From NCBI RefSeq assembly GCF_030445035.2, contig NC_080702.1, forward strand, positions 12,160,029 through 12,224,028: a DNA stretch of 64,000 nucleotides, given 5' to 3'. The translations under genes were made by a program, and so were the position numbers. Shown here piece after piece: positions 45,736 through 57,694 of this stretch (within the stretch, counting starts at the first letter, position 1; each line of letters opens with the position of its first letter). The DNA is from Dasypus novemcinctus (lineage: Eukaryota; Chordata; Mammalia; Cingulata; Dasypodidae). The notes under the pieces are model-generated. The model had not been told where the DNA came from and did no database searches. It saw only the letters and a list, made by a program, of their open reading frames with translations.

Positions 45736-46965
45736 ACAAAAACTAAGGTAAAATAGCCTTCCATCTCAGTCCCCTGAGGAGCTTCTCATGCTGCTAGTGT
45801 TCACCAACCAATTACACTGCTACCTGCCCTTTCTTCAGGTTTTAAAGTAAGTTTAAGCAAGCAAACTAAGTTAAATTTTGAAAATGTACCCTTTTTATAA
45901 AAAAATAAGAGATCCAAGAAAAGCTAATAAATTAAGGTCTATGTTTTCCCTGTCCCAAAGTAACAGCTGGATATTTGATATCCTGATGGAAAATTACTCT
46001 AAGAGGAGCCTGCTATCAAACTAGGGACTTTGTGTATTCAAGGTGAAAGTCTTACATTGAGCTAAATTTTCTCATTGGGTCATTTAGCTCTTCAGAAAGC
46101 TATCCAGTCTCTTTTCCTTAGTTTTTTACTCTTTGCCATTGGGTAGATAACTGTTGATTAGGAGCCTGTCTGTTCCTGCCCCTTTTCTCTTCTTTTTGCT
46201 TTCTCTCCCAGGGTGGCAGTATGCAACAGTCTGTGTGAACAGATACCCCCTCACCTCTCCTTGTCAGATTGGGTTCCTTTCTGAAATTTAAAGGGAATCC
46301 TGATGGCCAAACTTGACAGGAAAATTACTCTCAATCCTCTTCCAGACCCCCCTTCCTCCCAGGTTACCCTAAATAATCTCTTGGAAGCTTATTAAGCACT
46401 TCCTACTGCCTGCCTCCCTTAGGGGAGTTGAAATTTTGATCCTTTTCACCACAGAGCTAGTCGATTGGCTTACTCTGCTCTCTCTCAGGCCAATTTTCTC
46501 TATCCCAGGGTGGTTAAGTAAATCAGGCAGCCTCAGTAGATTTGCCTCTCCCTTCTTCTTTGTGTAGTCTTTAGCTGGCTGGTATGCTCCCCAAAGCTCA
46601 AAGGGGGTCCAGGCAACCAAGCCCACAGAAAAGAAACCCCTCCCACCTTTCATCATAATCCTCCCACTCTTGGAGAACACTCCCTCCTGCTGGTGGTTGG
46701 TGGGAATTGGGACTTCCAGGGTTTTTTTGCCTTGAGGGTGGGGCTTAATCATCCCTCATTTCCTGCCACAGGGGTGAGAAATCTTTGTTTTACCTTGAGC
46801 CATTTATCTTTGTCCAGCTTCCTCCAGATAAATGCTCTTAAGCTCCTGTTCTTTGTTTCCCAGAACAGCTCACTTGCGCAGGATCTTGCCCGCACTCAGC
46901 GATTTTGTGTGGGAGAGATAGTGAGTGTCCACTTAAACTGATGCCATCTTGCTGCCTCCCCCTTG

Positions 46966-47774
46966 GGCTGTCTTTTATCTGTGTCATTTCCAGTAGACCA
47001 ATTATCCTGGTGTCAGATTATGATTAGTGGTGTATGTCTGTCATTTGGGACAGGAAAAATGTCTTTTACTTGTTGAAGAAAACCTTTGGTATAATGCATT
47101 TAAGGAGTTGCAAATTGGGTCATATCATGGTGTGACAATAAGTGATCAGTTCTCAATTTTATTCCCAGAGACAAGTCTGCTTGTAACAATTTCATACGGG
47201 TTGGGTTTGTTTCCCGAAAGGAATGCTATGAGTAAACATGAGGGCCAAAAGTAAAATTTTGGGCCAGAGAAGGCCAGGTTCTTCAATTAACTTAGACAGA
47301 TTTAATTTAAATTTATAATTACAGTTCTTTTATTTGTCGTTGCTTTCACATGAAAATGTGAAAGAGCATTTTATAAAATTTCAGACGCTATCATTTCTGG
47401 GTGAACCTCTATCTTAATGATGGCAAGCATAGATGGGAGTAAAATGGCAGAAAAGAGGTAATTTACTTGTTCATAATTTTCAACTGGCATACCAGAAGAA
47501 GTGAAAATCCCTGTTTCCATAGCATGCTGAAATAATAAGTTATAACAAAAGCATATATGCTATCAGTATAAATGAATTCTCTTTCAGATAGAAAGCAAGA
47601 ATGGGTAAGAGAATAGAGTTCATCCTCTTTGGCAGAAAAAATTGAAGAAGGCTACCTAATTCTATCAGTATGTGGTAACTACATAGTCTTTTTGGAATGT
47701 ACCATTTAAATTTTCAGTACAAGAAGCATTAACAAATAGAATGACATTGGGTTTGATCATAAGAGCATGTAGGG
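46966..47774. other. Spacer between two L1 copies
   Basis: About 0.8 kb of less AT-rich, apparently unique DNA. A 75-codon plus-strand frame at 47027-47254 has no recognisable motif. Nothing further can be supported. Confidence 0.45.
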
Positions 47775-49971
47775 AGTTAATTTTTTAAATCAATTTATTG
47801 AAGTATATCACGCATGCATAAACATACATAAACAATAAGTGTATAATAATAGTTGAGTACTTAGAAAACAAACGTATGTAACATCATACAGGATTCTCCT
47901 AACACACCCTACCACCAATAACTTGCATTGTTGTTAAACCTTTTAATTAATGATTAAAGAGCATTGTCAAAATATTACTACTAACCAAAGTATTTTTACC
48001 CCAACCAATCCTATTATTATCTTTATATCATTTATATATGAACATACATGAGCAATTAAGTGTATAGTAAAAGTTGTGAACTTACAAAGCAAATATGCAT
48101 AACGTTATATGGGGTCCCATACATCAACCCACCACCAACACCTTGGATTGTTGTGAGATGTTTGTTACAAATTATGAAAGAATATTGTCAAAATCTTACT
48201 ACAAATCATAGTCCTTATCTTACATTTAGTTTGTTTTTCCCACAACCCACCCTGTTATTATTTTTTAAATATATTTTTTATGACAGAAGTTTTAAAGTTA
48301 TAAAACAATCATGCCCATGTGCAGAATTCCCAAACAGCACCTCTCCATCAACACACATTTGCTACAGATAAGATAATACCTGAATGTTACTATGTCCATA
48401 ATGTACATTTGGCTCACATTTTCCATGCTTCCTCATTTTCAACACAGTACTTCTTTTGCATAGATGTAAGAATTTTATATTACTGCTAACCACAGTCCAT
48501 AGGTCACTCCAGCTCTATTTTTCCCATTCTTTTCATTCCCAACACTGTGCAGTAGTGATGTACATTTGCTCTAGCTTACAAAGGACATGCTTGCATCTGT
48601 ACCATCAACCACAATTCTCACCCACCTCTTGGTATACTGTGCTATTCAGTTCCTAGATTATTCGCTCACATTCTGTCAGTTGTCTTTTACATACCTAGAC
48701 TACCATTTTCAGCCACTTCCCCATTTATAAGCTAGTTGTTACTCACTGTGTTATCCACTCTACAGCTTTCCACACTTCTACAGTAAAGCTAATTAAAGCT
48801 TCTACATACATTAAACATCAGTAGTCCATCTCAGTCCTCCTCTTATCTCCTTTAAGATTCCACTACCTACCACCGGGTTTTGAAGATATTTTCCTACAGT
48901 TTCCTCTAGAAGTTTTATGGCTCTTTTATATTTGGGTTTTTGATCCATTTTGAGTTACTTTTTGGATAAGGTGTGAGATAGGTGTCTTTTTCCTTCTTTC
49001 GGCTATGGATACACAATTCTTTCAGCACCATTTATTGAATTGACTGTTCTGCCAAGCTGTGTGGGTTTGACAGGCTAGTCAAAAATCACTTGACCATACA
49101 TGTGAGGGTCTGTTTCTGAGCCATAAATTGGTTCCATTGGTTTATAGGTCTGTCTTTATGCCAGTACCATTGTGTTTTTACACTATAGCTAGGTAATACG
49201 ATTTAAAGTCTGGAGATGAGGGTTTGCTTTTTCCTTTTTATGATGTTTCTGGCTATTCAGGACCCCTTACCCTTCCAAATAAATGTGATCATCTTGTTTT
49301 CAACTTTTTTTTAATGCACGTGGATTTTTTTATTGGGATTGCATTGAATCTGTTTATCAATTTGAGTAGAATTGCCATCTTCATATTTATTCTTCCAGTC
49401 CATGAGCATGAAATGTTCTTCCAGTTATTTAGGCTATTTTTTATTTCTTTTAACATTGAGTTGCAGTTTTCTGAATACAAGGGCTTTATATTGTTGGTTA
49501 TGTTTATTCCTGACTATTTTATATATCTGTCATATTTTATTTTCACCACTCTTTTGACACTTTTAGTTACTATTATTGATATAATCTTTATTTCTGAACT
49601 TTCTTCCAGGCTTCTCTCTCCCATTTTTCTTTACAGGTTCTAGCACACCCTTTAGTATTTCCTAAAATTCTGGCCTCTTGCTTAGAAATTCTCTCAGTTT
49701 CTGTTTATCTGGGAATATTCTAATCTCGCCCTCATTTTTGAAAGACAGTTTTGCTGGATATAAGATTCTTGGCTGGAAGTTTTTCTCTTGTAATATCTTA
49801 AATATATCTTTCCTCCATGGTTTCTGGTGAGAAATCAGCATTTAATCTTATTAGGTATTCCTTATATGTTATACATTGCTTTTCTCTTGCTCTTCTCAGA
49901 ATTTTCTTTGTCTTTGGCATGCAGCATTATGATGAGTATGTGTCTCAGAGTTGGTCTATTTGGATTTTTTT

Positions 49972-50676
49972 AAAAATTTTTTTATTTTTTATTGACTTTG
50001 TAATAATATTACATTAAAAATATATATGTGAGGTCCCATTCAACCCCATCCCCCCACCCCCCCCTCTCCCCCCCCCCAACAACACTCGTTCCCATCATCA
50101 TGACACATCCATTGGATTTGGTAAGTACATCTTTGGGCACCTCTGCACCTCATATACATTGGTTCACATCATAGCCCATACTCTCCTCCATTCCATCCAG
50201 TGGGCCCTGTGAGGATTTACAATGTCCAGTGATTCCCTCTGAAGTACCATCCAGGGCAGCTCCATGTCCCAAAGACGCCTCCACCTCTCATCTCTTCCTG
50301 CCTTTCCCCATACCCTTCGTCCACTATGTCCACTTTTCCCATTCCAATGCCACCTCCTCTATGTGGACATTGGATTGGTTGTGTCCATTGCACCTCTATG
50401 TCAAGAGGAGGGTCAGATTCCACCTGGATGCTGGATGCAATCCTCCCACTTTCAGTTGTAATCACTCTAGGCTCCATGGTGTGGTGGTTGTCCTTCTTCA
50501 ACTCCATCTTAGCTGAGTGTGGTAAGTCCAATAAATCAGATTGTAGGTGCTGGAGTCTGTTGAGGCTCAGGATCTGGCTATCACATTGTCAGTCCAGAGA
50601 TTCAAATCCCCTAAATATATCTTAAACCCCAACATTAACTGCACCTCCAGCACATTGGCATGAAAGTCTTATGAAG
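49972..50676 (-). mobile_element. Young, 5'-truncated L1 insertion (3' UTR only), minus strand
   Basis: A 705-bp insertion flanked by the perfect 15-bp duplication tatttggattttttt (49957-49971 and 50677-50691). On the minus strand it ends in an A-rich tail, seen here as T-rich text at 49972-50000. The body has a C-rich stretch (50045-50080) and the first module of the long L1 3' UTR. Stable flanks and little decay suggest recent insertion. It proves that this repeat is the 3' end of an L1 and not a separate element. Confidence 0.9.
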
Positions 50677-50892
50677 TATTTGGATTTTTTTGGATGAGAG
50701 TGTGTTGTGCTTCTGGGACATGGATATCTATTGCATTCAGTAGGGTGGGAAATTTTCTACTATTATTTCTTCAAACATTCCTTCTGCCACTTTTCCCTTC
50801 TCTTCTTCATCTGGGATACATATGACATGTATATTTGCACTCTTTTTGCTGTCATTTAGTTCCCAGAGACCTTGTTTAATTTTTTTCATGCT

Positions 50893-51168
50893 TCATCTGT
50901 TCTTTTTTATGTTCACTTTCAGAGGCCATTTCTTCAAGGTCACCAATCCTTTCTTCTGACTCCACAAATCTGCTATTATATGATTCCAGTGTTTTTTATT
51001 TTCATTTATTGCACCTTTCATTCCCATAAGCTCTGCTATTTTTCTATGTATGCTTTCAAATTCTTCTTTGTTCTCATCCAGTGTCTTTTTAATATCCTTA
51101 ATCTCTTTAGTCATCTCATTGAATTTATTAAGGAGATTTGTTTGAACATCTACAATTAGTTGTCTCAA
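50893..51168 (-). pseudogene. L1 ORF1 coiled-coil fragment (copy D)
   Basis: A 91-residue minus-strand frame is rich in Lys and Glu with regular hydrophobic spacing (LLNKFNEMTKEIKDIKKTLD, FESIHRKIAEL). This is the trimer-forming coiled-coil of ORF1p. It lacks the RNA-binding and C-terminal domains in frame. Confidence 0.65.
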
Positions 51169-51608
51169 CTCCTTTGTGTCATCTGGAGGCTTATCTTCTT
51201 TAACTGGGTCATAGCTTCCTGTGTCTTGGTGTGGATAATAATTTTTGTTGGTGTCTTGGCATCTGGGTTACTAGAGTATTCGTTCTGGATTGCCAAACCA
51301 TCACTTTCTCCCCCATTTTGGGGAAGTGCCGCTTTCAACTCCAGCCACCGAACAACTCCTAAGGCAGCTTATATCTCCAGTGGGGATGGGCACTGGGCTC
51401 CATGGTGTGGAGCACTCTACTTATGAGTCTTCTCTGCAGATGGCCAGTCTCCTCCCATTCCTTCAAATGTGTTGCAGGATGGTCTTCTGGTCCCTGGAGC
51501 TCCCAAATAGGTGCTTCAGCTAGCTCCAGATACCTCTGGGTGCTTACTAACTGCCCCATAGCAGGAGTTGACTCTAGGAGCTCCTTACTCTGCTGCCATC
51601 TTGCTGGT

Positions 51609-52489
51609 ATTTCTTGGAGTTGTTAATTTTGAAGTTAGCAGTTTACAGTATGAGTTTATCCCCTCATTGCATAAAGGTAGCAGAGTAGCAAGGCAAGAAC
51701 ATTGCATTATATTAGGAGATTAAGAGGTGAAGTAGAAGGATCTCATAAGAAGTCAGTTTTCTCAAAAAATGTTACATCTGCACAGAGTTAATTTGGTAAA
51801 GGTTTAAGTAATTTTGCAGCTTAACACAGTTTGGATAAGCACAGGTAACTGTGCTCATAGGCTTGTAACTCTTGTTTTGCCAAAAAAATCTTAACAGCTT
51901 TCTCAAAAGAAATTACAATAATTTCAAGTTATTCAACAAAGCAGCTATTAAAGTTCCACACCCTGAAAAAAAAATCTGCATTTATAGAGCTCATGGACCC
52001 ACCATACAAATGTTTCATACAAGATTCCCTAATCAAAAGAAAAGAAAACTATAAAATAATGAGAAAGATAGAAGATAATCTATGACCTGAAAATAAAGGG
52101 GTAAACCTCATAAAATAAGATGTATGCAAATAAAAATATGCATTATGAAAAATATCAAAACTAATTGAATACATTACATAAAATTTCCAGAGTCACAAAT
52201 CTAAACCAATATTCCTGAAATAATTATTGGTCTTGCTTTGTGTAAAATACTGATATAGTTAAAATAAATAACCAAATGATAAAAGTAGCTACCTTAGAAG
52301 TTAGAGTAAGTAAAATTAAACATTAGAGTGTAGACATATAAGTTAATAGAGCAGCAAAAAACAAATCATTTATAAATGGAAAAAAATAGAATAGCTAAGA
52401 TTCAGATTAGCATTCTTAATAATTCTTTCTGCAATGAAGATAGTGTTCTATTTCTGCACAAGCTATTACCGAAGCCACAAGCAACATAT
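51609..52489. other. AT-rich spacer, nothing recognised
   Basis: About 0.9 kb with no supported gene or repeat. Confidence 0.45.
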
Positions 52490-54600
52490 ACCTATTGAGC
52501 ACTTGAGATTTGTATACAATTACTTGAATATCTTTCTTCAATTTTGTGGGTCATATATCAAGAAATATAATTGTTAATCATCAGCTAATTCCATGTATAT
52601 CTTATTGAGGAACTGCATAAATAATTTTGACAGTGGTTGCATCATTGTACATAACTACCAGCTGTGTACACAGATTCCAATTTCTCCACATCCTCACCAA
52701 CAGTTGTTTTAGATTTTCAAAAAAGTATAACTAACCCAGCAGGTGTGAAGTGATATCACATTGTGGTGTTGATTTGCACATCCCTAATGACTAAGCATGT
52801 TGAGTATCATTTCATGTTGTTGTTATCCAATTTCATGTATTCCTTGGAGAAATGTCTATTGAATACTTTGCCCATTTTATATTAGGTTATTTGTCTATGT
52901 TAAATGGTAAGGGATTTTTAGAATATACATTCTGGATATTTGGCCCTTCTGAGATATGTGATTAGAAAGTATTTTCTCCCTTTTCACTTTCTGGAGAGGG
53001 TCCTTTGATGAAAAAGTTTTTAAATTTTTTGTGAAATACAGTCTGCCTATTTTTTTCTTTTGTTTCTACTTATTTTAATGTCATATCTAAGCATCAATTG
53101 GCACATCCAAAGTAATGAAGAATTACCCCTATATTTACTTGTATGAGCGTTGTTGTTTTGCTGTATCATTTACCTCTCAAAATGACAATATTTTGTAAAC
53201 ATTGTAAGGTAAGGATCAAAATTCATGCTTTTTATTTGCATATCTAGTTGTTCCACCACCATACGGTAAAGACACTTCCTTTCTGAGTGCAAGACCTTGA
53301 TGCTTTTTTGGGGGAAATTAATTGACCATAGATATATGGGTATATTTCTGAAGTATCCATTCTGTTCCATTGTTTTAGATGTTTACCTTTATGCCAATAT
53401 CATGCCATTTTAATAACTGTAGATTTGTATTATGCTTTCAAATATAGAATTTGATGTCTTCTAGTTTTGTTCTTCTTTTTCAGTATATTTTTACCTATTC
53501 AGGGTCTTCTGTAATTCCATGATTTCAAGTGTCAGCTTACATTTCTTTTAAAAAATGGGCTGTGAGATTTTGATAGGTATTGCTTTGTATTTCTGAATCT
53601 TTTGGGGGAGATTTCCACCTTGACTATATTAAATCTGCTATTCCATTAAATGGGATGTCTTTCCATTTATTTAGGTATCTTTAATTTCTTTCAGCAATAT
53701 TTTATAGATATTTTATAAATCTTGCATACCTTGGATAAAATTATTTGTAGCAATTTATTATATTTGATGCCTTTCAAAATTATTTTTTCTAAAAAATTTT
53801 GGATTTCTTACAATTTGTTTGCCTACATACAACTGATTTATGCATGTTAATTTTTTACCCTAACACTTAACTGCATTTCTTAGCTCTAATAGTTAGGGTG
53901 TGTGTGGGTGTATAAGTGTAAATAGGCACGTGTGGCCGCTATAGGTTTTTCTATATAATAAGATCGTGTCATCTCAAATCAGATAATTTTACTTCTTATT
54001 TTCCAATTTGCACCCCTTTTCCTTCTTTTTATGGCCAAGCTGATTTTACAGGAATATTGAGTACAATGTTTAATAGCAGAAAGTGAAAGTAAGCATCCTT
54101 GCCTTGTTACTGACCTTAGGAGGAAAGCTTCGGACTTTCTCCATTGTATATGATGCTGGCTTTTGATTATTCATAAATTCCCTTTATTAGGTTGAGGAAA
54201 TTCCTTTCCATTTCTAGTGTGTTGATTGCATTTATCATGAAATGATATTGCATTTACCAAATGTTTTTCTGCATCAAACTAGAAATCATTTTTGTTACTC
54301 TAATATGGTTTAATACATTGGTTGATTTCAATATGTCAGCACATCCCTTGCCACCTTAAGCTAAACCCCACTTGGTCATGTTGTGTAATCCTATTAGTAT
54401 TCTGCTAGATTTGGTTTGCTAGTATTTTGTTGAGTATTTTGGCATCTGTATTGAAGAGGGATAATTGTCTATAGATTCAGTACCTTTTACTGGCTTTCTT
54501 ATAAGGTTAAGGCTGGACTGATAGAGTAACTTAGGATGTATTCCTTTCTCTTACATTTTTTGTAAGAGTTTGAGAAGGATTGGTGCTAATCCTTTATTTT
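52490..54600 (-). mobile_element. Old L1 ORF2, minus strand (same subfamily as 24331-26380)
   Basis: It shares order and text with 24700-26370, e.g. tacttgaatatctttcttca, ttgttccaccaccata, attaaatctgctattcc, but extends further into ORF2 (to about 54600). It is interrupted at 54600 by an inverted-type L1 insertion and resumes briefly after 55327. Confidence 0.82.
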
Positions 54601-55327
54601 TTATTTTTTAATATACTTTCTAACTTTTCTGTAAGATACCTAGATTATATAAATTTTACATAAAATATATGGGAGATTCTCATATGTCCCACTCCCTACC
54701 CCTCATACATTTTCCTACATTAACAGCACTCTTCAATCATGTGGTACATTTCTTACAATTGATGAACACATTTTGGAGCATTCTCCAGGATTGACCACAT
54801 GCTAGGCCACAGATAACTCTAAATGAATTCAGAAAGATTGAAATTATACAGAGTATTTTCTTTGACCACAATGGAATGAAGCTGGAAATCTGTAAAGGGC
54901 TGAGAACCACATTACACAAAAAAGTATGAAGGTTATGTAACACACTCAAACAATGAACCAAGGAGGGAATCACAAAAGAAATCACAACTTCCTTGAATGA
55001 AAATGATAACACAACATATCAAAACCTGTGGGATGCAGCAAAGGCTGTACTGAGAGGGAAATTCATAGCTGTAGATACCTATATTATAAAAGAAGAAAGA
55101 GCTAAAATCAAAGACCTAACTGCACACCTAGAGGAATTAGAAAAATAACCAAAAACTAACCTGAAAACATGTAGAGGGAAGGACATAACAAAGATTAGAG
55201 CAGAGCTAAATGAAATTTCAAGAAAGTACCAGAAAAAATAAAACCAAAAGCTGGCTCTTTGAGAAGATTAATAAAATTGACAGTCACTTAGCTACACTAA
55301 CAAAGAAAAAAGAGAGAAGATGCAAAT
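54601..55327. mobile_element. L1 insertion with 5' inversion (twin-priming structure)
   Basis: 54601-54778 is the L1 3' UTR on the minus strand (agattctcatatgtcccact). At about 54779 it switches to ORF2 sequence on the plus strand (gaccacatgctaggccacag, to gctacactaacaaagaaaaa at about 55310). The old host L1 flanks are ctaatccttta (before) and ctaattcttta (after), an imperfect duplication that also rejoins the host L1 text. Inverted 5' ends of this kind are explained by twin priming during L1 reverse transcription. Confidence 0.82.
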
Positions 55328-55510
55328 TCTAATTCTTTAAATGTTTCATAGATTTCATCAACATAACCATTTTGTCTTGAAAATGTCCTTCATTAGGTAC
55401 TGCTCATGTAATAGAGATTCTTGCCACCCTATTAAAGAATGTAGCATGACTCCTCAAGATGGAAATTCAATATTCTTTCGGTTATGATGTGGCTCTCTAC
55501 CCACCAAGAT
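55328..55510 (-). mobile_element. L1 remnants after the inverted insertion
   Basis: 55328-55390 continues the old L1 ORF2 (tgtttcatagatttcatca). 55428-55510 matches L1 3' UTR text also seen near 37505 (agaatgtagcatgactcctc). Both are short. Confidence 0.5.
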
Positions 55511-56039
55511 AACACCCTTATTGATGAAACACTCTTCAAAATCTTCCAGGATGACCTCTTTTCAAATACTGACCCATGCCTGAACAATTTGGAAGCCTTC
55601 CTTGAATACTCAAATCCAATTTTATTGCCTATCCAAAGTTTATGAAAATCTCTGTGTTTCTACCAAAGCCTGTCCTACTAATAATACACTTTTCTTGACT
55701 GAACTCTTAACTCTAAAATTAAATCCAAATGGCCAGGTATCTTGTCTGTCTTATCTTTCACCATAAGAGTTTATCATATGAAGAAGCTCAGAAGCATTAT
55801 TTGCAGAATGGAACACTGGTTTGGGTCTTTGTTATTTATTAAAGTCCAAGTTTAGGGATTAGCATTGATGGAAACCACTCATGAGGGAAGTAATTGAAGA
55901 GTTATGAAGAAGTGAGTGTCCAGCCAATGAATGCTGGGGGTTATAGTGGATGTATATGTGGGCTACCTGAATCACTTGCAAGGATGATTGAATAAATATC
56001 ATCAAGTTTTGTTGAAGCAAACCCTTGGTGATGATAAGA
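55511..56039. other. Spacer, nothing recognised
   Basis: About 0.5 kb without a supported feature. Confidence 0.4.
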
Positions 56040-56262
56040 CAACATACATATTTCGTGGTATCAAGCTGGGGATTGAATCTGGGACCTCATATGTATGAAA
56101 CTGGCACTCAACCACAGATCTTCATTGGCTCCCAAGTTGATATTTTTCATTTGTTTGACTATTGATTGTTGTTTGTTTTTAGGAGGCACTGGGGCTGAAC
56201 CCAGGACCTCCCATGAGGGAAGCAGGCACTCAAACACTTGAGCCACATCCTCTCCGCACTAT
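56040..56262 (-). mobile_element. Dimeric tRNA-derived SINE, minus strand
   Basis: On the minus strand there are two tRNA-like heads. The first has ggatgtggctcaagtgtttg and catgggaggtcctgggttca and ends cccagtgcctcc. The second, after an aaacaaacaac linker, has gaggtcccagattcaatccc. It is the same dimer type as at 21065-21265 and diverged. The 61-codon frame here is a shadow. Confidence 0.75.
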
Positions 56263-56769
56263 ATATTTTTGTTTCATCACTTTAGGGGTCCTTTAGATTA
56301 TTCTGAAAGTTTCTCTTTTCCATTTTATCTAAATCATTTCATGTTTCATATCTAATTTACAAAGAATGGTTGCTAGATTTCTTAGCCTAATTTATGGCAT
56401 CTATTTTTAGGTATTTTAATAACAGGTCTTCTAATATTGAAGATGAATAATTATCCATAAAGTTTGTTGTTTCCTCAATTTATCCTGAGATGTTTCTGCT
56501 TTTAGAATTATTCCTTCCAGAAAAAAGTTAGTGAAGATGTTTGATAATATTTAGAAAATTTGGAAGATTGTGAACAGTGCTCCTTTCCTTTCTAAAGATT
56601 ATCCTGTTTTCTATGGTTTGTATGTTATAATTAGTACTCAAGTATTTCTACATTGTTCTGTTCAACTTGCATGCAAGTTTTTCTAAATTGATAAAATATC
56701 TAAGGGCTCAAACTTCATAGTTTTTATATGGAAGACGTGAATGGGAAAACCCTTGATACAAAAAGAGCT
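56263..56769. other. AT-rich spacer, nothing recognised
   Basis: About 0.5 kb without a supported feature. Confidence 0.4.
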
Positions 56770-57468
56770 TCAGGGCCTGAAAACTAATAACAAGAATAAT
56801 AATAATTAAATAGCAAATAAAATATGATTGTTTTATAAAACTTCAAGGGAATATATGAAAAATATATCAAGATAGAAATGAGAAGGAATTCAAAATTTTA
56901 CAATACAGAAAATCTAATAAATATGAAAGTAGGCATTAATGGGAGAATTGAGGGTCAATAAAAGATATTACACTCAAAAGACAATTAAAAATGGCTGAGG
57001 ATACTCCTACATTATCAGTAGTAACCTTAAGTGTAAATGGATTAAACTCTGAAGTCAAAAACAGAAATTTACAGAATGGACAGAAAAACATGACCCAACT
57101 ATATGTTCTCTACAAAAGACTCACCTATCATTCAAGGACATACATAGATTGAATGTTAAAGGTGAAACTATGCCATGAAAGTACTACCAAAGAGAGCTGG
57201 GAAGTGAGACTAATAGATAAAAGACTTTAATATAAAAGAGTGTTATAGAGGCAAAATGTCACTAAATACTGATAAAAGAGCTATTCAATAAGAATATGTA
57301 ACCATTATGAATATAAACGCAGAGGTCCAGAATATATGAGGCAAATTTTGACAGAGAAGAAGTAAAATCTGATGATTCTTAATTAATAGTAAGAGACAGT
57401 ATTACACCGCTTTTACTAATGAATAGAAAATCAATAAGGAAATACAAGGCTTGAATGATACTGTAAAC

Positions 57469-57694
57469 ATGGGATTCTTAGCTTTTTTTTTATTCCACAG
57501 ACATCTTTGCCAGTCAGGTGAGAACCACGGACCCTTTATCAGAATGTAACAGCAGATAGTTTTATGACACTCAACATTAATATGTCTTTAAATTGAAATT
57601 TTCCATTCAATCTCATGGACCCCAGAAAGCTTTCTCCTGAAATCTTTCCACTAACTGTTTTATGGGTCCATGGACCCCTGGTTAAGAACCCCTG
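57469..57694. mobile_element. Small terminal-inverted-repeat element, probably an old DNA transposon
   Basis: The left end reads atgggattcttagctt and the right end ggttaagaacccctg. These are imperfect inverted repeats of each other. ggaccctttatcagaatg and gggtccatggacccctgg lie inside the ends. The internal size of about 225 bp and lack of coding capacity fit a non-autonomous hAT-like element. The target duplication is not clear and the family is not assigned. It breaks L1 ORF2 text. Confidence 0.5.

Larger units (their letters stand above)
36120..46965 (-). mobile_element. LINE-1 copy C, minus strand, very long, with SINE and LTR insertions
   Basis: This is the best-preserved L1 in the window. 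On the minus strand the 5' end is near 46965 (plus-strand gatgccatcttgctgcctcc). The leader fills about 45100-46965 and holds a strong pyrimidine tract. ORF1 is at about 44180-45100 with its C-terminal domain clear, ORF2 at about 39420-44100, and the 3' UTR at 36120-39420. Without the SINE (37853-38225) and the LTR (41713-42694 plus its duplication) it still measures about 9.5 kb, against 6-7 kb for common mammalian L1. At the reverse-transcriptase site near 40980, ttgtctgcaaa encodes FADN, so the second catalytic Asp is lost. It is inactive. Confidence 0.85.
47775..51608 (-). mobile_element. LINE-1 copy D, minus strand, shortened, with a young L1 insertion
   Basis: 47775-48850 is a 3' UTR made of diverged, head-to-tail units. 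48850-49560 is a piece of ORF2 (tgatccattttgagttactt, ccagtccatgagcatgaaat). It then jumps to ORF1 and leader text (49640-51608), so most of ORF2 is deleted. ORF1 coiled-coil sequence is visible on the minus strand at 50893-51168, with NEMTKEIKDIKKTLDENKEE. The 5' end near 51608 reads gctgccatcttgctgg on the plus strand. The young L1 fragment at 49972-50676 interrupts it. Confidence 0.82.

Noticed and set aside
47027..47254. 75-codon frame between two L1 copies
   Set aside because: It has no recognisable domain and no support from context, and its length is within chance expectation.
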